The notes under the pieces: model-generated
Told to the model about the DNA's origin: nothing
What the model saw: the letters and a program-made list of their open reading frames with translations, nothing else
Database searches by the model: none
DNA from: Deltaproteobacteria bacterium UBA5329
Lineage (GTDB): Bacteria > Desulfobacterota > Syntrophorhabdia > Syntrophorhabdales > Syntrophorhabdaceae
Direction of reading: 5' to 3'
Assembly: GCA_002408185.1 (NCBI GenBank)
Contig: DHQV01000049.1
Coordinates: 25,492-33,215 of the forward strand
Length of the DNA stretch: 7,724 nt
Part shown: positions 5,861-7,724 of the stretch, in pieces
Numbering within the stretch: the stretch's first letter is position 1
How the letters are laid out: every line of letters begins with the position of its first letter
Made by a program: the position numbers and the translations under genes

Positions 5861-7042
5861 ATGGCAAAAGATGTTGCAGTTATCGGCGTTGGCCAGACTT
5901 ACTTTGTCAGGGGCTATGAAGGCTCCATAAGGGAACTGGCCTTCGAAGCCTTTAGAGAAGCGATGAAGGATGCAAACCTCACCACGAAGGATGTGGATGC
6001 TTCCGTATTCTGCTCCGCCCCGGAATATGACAAACAGAGGTCACCGGCCGGCGTGTTGGCTGAGTACCTGGGCCTCGTGCCGCAGCCGACATTCTACGTC
6101 GAGACAGTTTGCTCGTCAAGCACCGTCGGCGTCAAGATCGGCTACAGCATGATCAAAGCCGGGCTTCATGACATCGTCGTCGTTCTCGGTTTCCAGAAAA
6201 TGTCAGAGATCACCTCCGCCGAATCCCAGGAGAGAATGGGGCGCGGCGGCGACATCCAGTGGGAAGCCCCGTTCGGCACTATGATGCCCGCCTACTACGC
6301 ACTGTATGCCCAGGCATACCTTGCCAAGAACGGCCTTACGCTCGATGATCTGAGGGACGTAAGGGTCAAAGCGGCAACCTATGGCCAGATAAATGAAAGG
6401 GCCGTATACCGCAAAGGCGTAAAACCCGAAGATTTCGATCCCAACAACCCCGATGCCAAGATGGCTGGCCCCGTCGCATCACCTCTTCGTGTGGGCGATT
6501 GCTGCGCGAACGCGGACGGCGCATCATGCATCATCCTTGCAAATGCAGAGAAAGCAAAGATCTTCTCAAAGAAACCCGTCTGGATCCTTGGTATCGGCGC
6601 CGCATCGGAAGTGGTGAACATGGCGGCACGTCCTGACTTTTCAAAGGGCATCCAGGTGGCCAAGGCAGCCGCAGGTGAGGCCTATAAAATGGCAGGTATC
6701 GGGCCCCAGCAGGTCGACGTGGCTGAAGTCCATGACTGCTTCACCATCGCAGAGATCATGGCATACGAAGGCCTCGGATTCGCACCGGAAGGTGACGGCA
6801 AACAGCTTATCCGCGAGAAGGCAACCTACAAGGAAGGCAAGATCCCTGTCAACGTTGACGGCGGTCTCCTCTCGAAAGGTCACCCCATCGGGGCAACAGG
6901 CGGCTCGCAGATCCGGACCATCGTCCTTCAGTTAAGGGATGAAGCCGGCCCAATGCAGGTAAAAGATCCTCAGATCGGCCTCAACCACAACATTGGCGGT
7001 GTAGGTCTTTACGGAAACGTCACAATTTTTGGGAGGGACTAA
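5861..7042 (+). CDS. SCP2-type thiolase-family protein (acyl-CoA acetyltransferase-like)
   Basis: This 393-residue protein has the thiolase fold. The N-terminal half carries the nucleophile Cys84 in ETVCSSSTVGVKIGYSMIKA. The C-terminal half carries EVHDCFTIAE at 289-298 (His291) and GHPIGATGGSQ at 340-350 (His341). HDCF instead of NEAF, and QIGLNHNIGGVG (371-382) without the second catalytic Cys of biosynthetic thiolases, place it in the SCP2-like branch. Such enzymes make or break the C-C bond of beta-ketoacyl-CoA. Branch members that pair with a DUF35 protein include the archaeal acetoacetyl-CoA thiolase complex and BbsAB of anaerobic toluene degradation. The real substrate cannot be read here. 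The ATG at 5861 is preceded by AAGGAGG (5849-5855), which overlaps the mltG stop; an open frame extends upstream into mltG but lacks such a signal. One base separates its stop from the DUF35 start. Confidence 0.9.
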   Translation: MAKDVAVIGVGQTYFVRGYEGSIRELAFEAFREAMKDANLTTKDVDASVFCSAPEYDKQRSPAGVLAEYLGLVPQPTFYVETVCSSSTVGVKIGYSMIKAGLHDIVVVLGFQKMSEITSAESQERMGRGGDIQWEAPFGTMMPAYYALYAQAYLAKNGLTLDDLRDVRVKAATYGQINERAVYRKGVKPEDFDPNNPDAKMAGPVASPLRVGDCCANADGASCIILANAEKAKIFSKKPVWILGIGAASEVVNMAARPDFSKGIQVAKAAAGEAYKMAGIGPQQVDVAEVHDCFTIAEIMAYEGLGFAPEGDGKQLIREKATYKEGKIPVNVDGGLLSKGHPIGATGGSQIRTIVLQLRDEAGPMQVKDPQIGLNHNIGGVGLYGNVTIFGRD

Positions 7043-7043
7043 G

Positions 7044-7451
7044 ATGGGATTCGATAAATTTGGAAGAAAGAGCTTCACCAGCTTTACGAAAACGGGAAAA
7101 TTCGTAGACCTCCTTGCCGAAGGCAAGGTCGAAGGAACAGTTTGCAAACAGTGCGGCGCCAAGTATTTCCCGCCGAGAGCCGACTGTGCAAAATGCTTCT
7201 CAGCCGACATGAACTGGTTTGAACTGCCGAACAAAGGCACGCTCGAGACATTCACCACCGCGATGTACGCACCGTTCGGCTTCGAGGCCGATGCACCGTA
7301 CACAATGGCGGTTGTCGACTTCGGCGGTGGCGTCAAGGCATTCGCCCGCCTCGCAAAAGATTTCTCGGACCCCAAGATCGGAATGGATGTAACAGTACGG
7401 CCGCTCAAGTACGATGATGGCCAGCTTACGTTCGAGATCGCAAAGGCGTAA
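7044..7451 (+). CDS. DUF35 protein: zinc-ribbon plus OB-fold, thiolase partner
   Basis: This 135-residue protein has an N-terminal helix (about 3-28), a rubredoxin-like zinc ribbon with Cys34, Cys37, Cys48 and Cys51 (CKQC and CAKC), and an OB-fold from about residue 60 to 132. The layout and length match the DUF35/OB-fold acyl-CoA-associated family. In the known complexes with SCP2-like thiolases, this subunit binds the CoA part of the substrate and bridges active sites. The ATG at 7044 has GGGAGG at 7031-7036; a TTG at 7029 is in frame but lies inside the thiolase gene without a comparable signal. Its neighbour one base upstream is the thiolase, so equal expression and a stable complex are likely. 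The operon ends at the terminator 25 bases downstream. Confidence 0.92.
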   Translation: MGFDKFGRKSFTSFTKTGKFVDLLAEGKVEGTVCKQCGAKYFPPRADCAKCFSADMNWFELPNKGTLETFTTAMYAPFGFEADAPYTMAVVDFGGGVKAFARLAKDFSDPKIGMDVTVRPLKYDDGQLTFEIAKA

Positions 7452-7476
7452 ACAACACAATATGGCCAGATAAACG

Positions 7477-7499
7477 GGCCGCCTTCGGGCGGCCTTTTT
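7477..7499 (+). terminator. Rho-independent terminator with UUCG tetraloop
   Basis: GGCCGCC at 7477-7483 pairs perfectly with GGCGGCC at 7488-7494 around TTCG, a very stable tetraloop, followed directly by TTTTT at 7495-7499. It closes the ruvX-mltG-thiolase-DUF35 transcription unit. Confidence 0.95.
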
Positions 7500-7508
7500 G
7501 CTCTCTCT

Positions 7509-7543
7509 ATTACCCATTACCTGTCACCCATTACCCGTTTCCC
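7509..7543 (+). repeat. Heptamer tandem array, RTTACCC family, 5 units
   Basis: Five consecutive 7-base units are read as ATTACCC, ATTACCT, GTCACCC, ATTACCC and GTTTCCC. It is the longest of the three heptamer arrays and shares its unit with the array at 3023-3043. It lies just after the terminator, and its final bases overlap the left arm of the inverted repeat at 7538-7592. Confidence 0.7.
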
Positions 7544-7592
7544 CTTTCTTTATTCGCATATATTTCTTAAAATAACGGAAAGAAAGGGGAAA
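7538..7592 (+). promoter_or_regulatory. Perfect 14-bp inverted repeat masking the ribosome binding site of the last gene
   Basis: The arm TTTCCCCTTTCTTT at 7538-7551 is the exact reverse complement of AAAGAAAGGGGAAA at 7579-7592, with a 27-base AT-rich loop. A further G-U pair is possible at 7537/7593. The right arm contains the only candidate Shine-Dalgarno (AGGGGA, 7585-7590) and ends one base before the ATG at 7594. In RNA spanning both arms, ribosome access would be blocked. If transcription starts inside the loop (TAAAAT at 7568-7573 is a weak -10 candidate), the repeat would act at the DNA level instead. Confidence 0.6.
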
Positions 7593-7593
7593 T

Positions 7594-7724
7594 ATGACCA
7601 AAGAATTTATCCTCGAATTATTCAACGCCGCCGCTATGCAGAGGTGGAATGACAAGATACGGCCGGTCGAACTGAAGGAGCTCGATAAACAGGCGCACAA
7701 GATGGCCATTGCTTATTTCCTTGG
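7594..7724 (+). CDS. Probable HD-domain protein, N-terminal fragment (partial)
   Basis: An ATG at 7594 opens a frame that runs off the window end after 43 full codons. It begins MTKEFILELFNAAAMQRWND and continues with KIRPVELKELDKQAHKMAIA. The RWND...RP-EL-ELDKQAHKM-IAY pattern resembles HD-domain phosphohydrolase-like proteins, in which the QAHKM His would be an early metal ligand. The HD dyad itself lies beyond the window, so the family call is tentative and no substrate can be named. It has its own leader after a strong terminator, with AGGGGA at 7585-7590 as ribosome binding site at a shortish spacing inside an inverted repeat. Confidence 0.55.
   Translation, partial: MTKEFILELFNAAAMQRWNDKIRPVELKELDKQAHKMAIAYFL

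Noticed and set aside
6379..7474. A 14-base identity, TATGGCCAGATAAA, inside the thiolase gene (6379) and after the DUF35 gene (7461)
   Set aside because: One exact 14-mer pair is close to chance expectation in a window this size, and flanking bases do not match, so it is not evidence for duplication or recombination.

Overview
The window looks like chromosomal DNA of a Gram-negative, rod-shaped bacterium of moderate GC content. It carries the elongasome genes mrdA (PBP2) and rodA behind what is probably the end of mreD, plus a ruvX-mltG pair and a bacterial SCP2-type thiolase paired with a DUF35 zinc-ribbon/OB protein. This mix would fit an anaerobic Desulfobacterota (deltaproteobacterial, perhaps syntrophic) genome. 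That placement is inference; there is no rRNA or other marker here to confirm it.

Layout. Bases 1-2987 (+): tail of probable mreD, then mrdA and rodA, tightly packed with a TAA/ATG junction and a 14-base overlap. Bases 3023-3552 (+): a heptamer repeat array abutting a strong sigma70-type promoter, then a GNAT acetyltransferase best started at a GTG at 3109. Bases 3564-3644: nested inverted repeats forming a bidirectional terminator between convergent genes. Bases 3646-4232 (-): a HicA/HicB toxin-antitoxin pair (ATGA overlap) with a direct repeat at its 5' edge that may be its operator. Bases 4262-4451: a short divergent intergenic region with a second heptamer array and a near-consensus extended -10 promoter that places the RNA start on the ruvX ATG. 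Bases 4452-7451 (+): ruvX, mltG, thiolase and DUF35 protein, closely spaced as one probable operon, closed by a UUCG-loop terminator at 7477-7499. Bases 7509-7724: a third heptamer array, a perfect 14-bp inverted repeat that would mask a ribosome binding site, and the first 43 codons of a probable HD-domain protein.

How the genes work together. MreD, PBP2 and RodA build side-wall peptidoglycan; MltG cuts nascent glycan strands; RuvX is a YqgF-family nuclease-fold protein linked to rRNA maturation. The thiolase and DUF35 protein form a likely acyl-CoA C-C bond-forming or -cleaving complex that shares a transcript with ruvX-mltG. HicAB is an accessory element between two housekeeping blocks.

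No clearly new multi-gene system is visible. The most noteworthy signals are non-coding: predicted leaderless transcription of ruvX, the RBS-masking inverted repeat before the last gene, and three intergenic arrays of 7-bp units.
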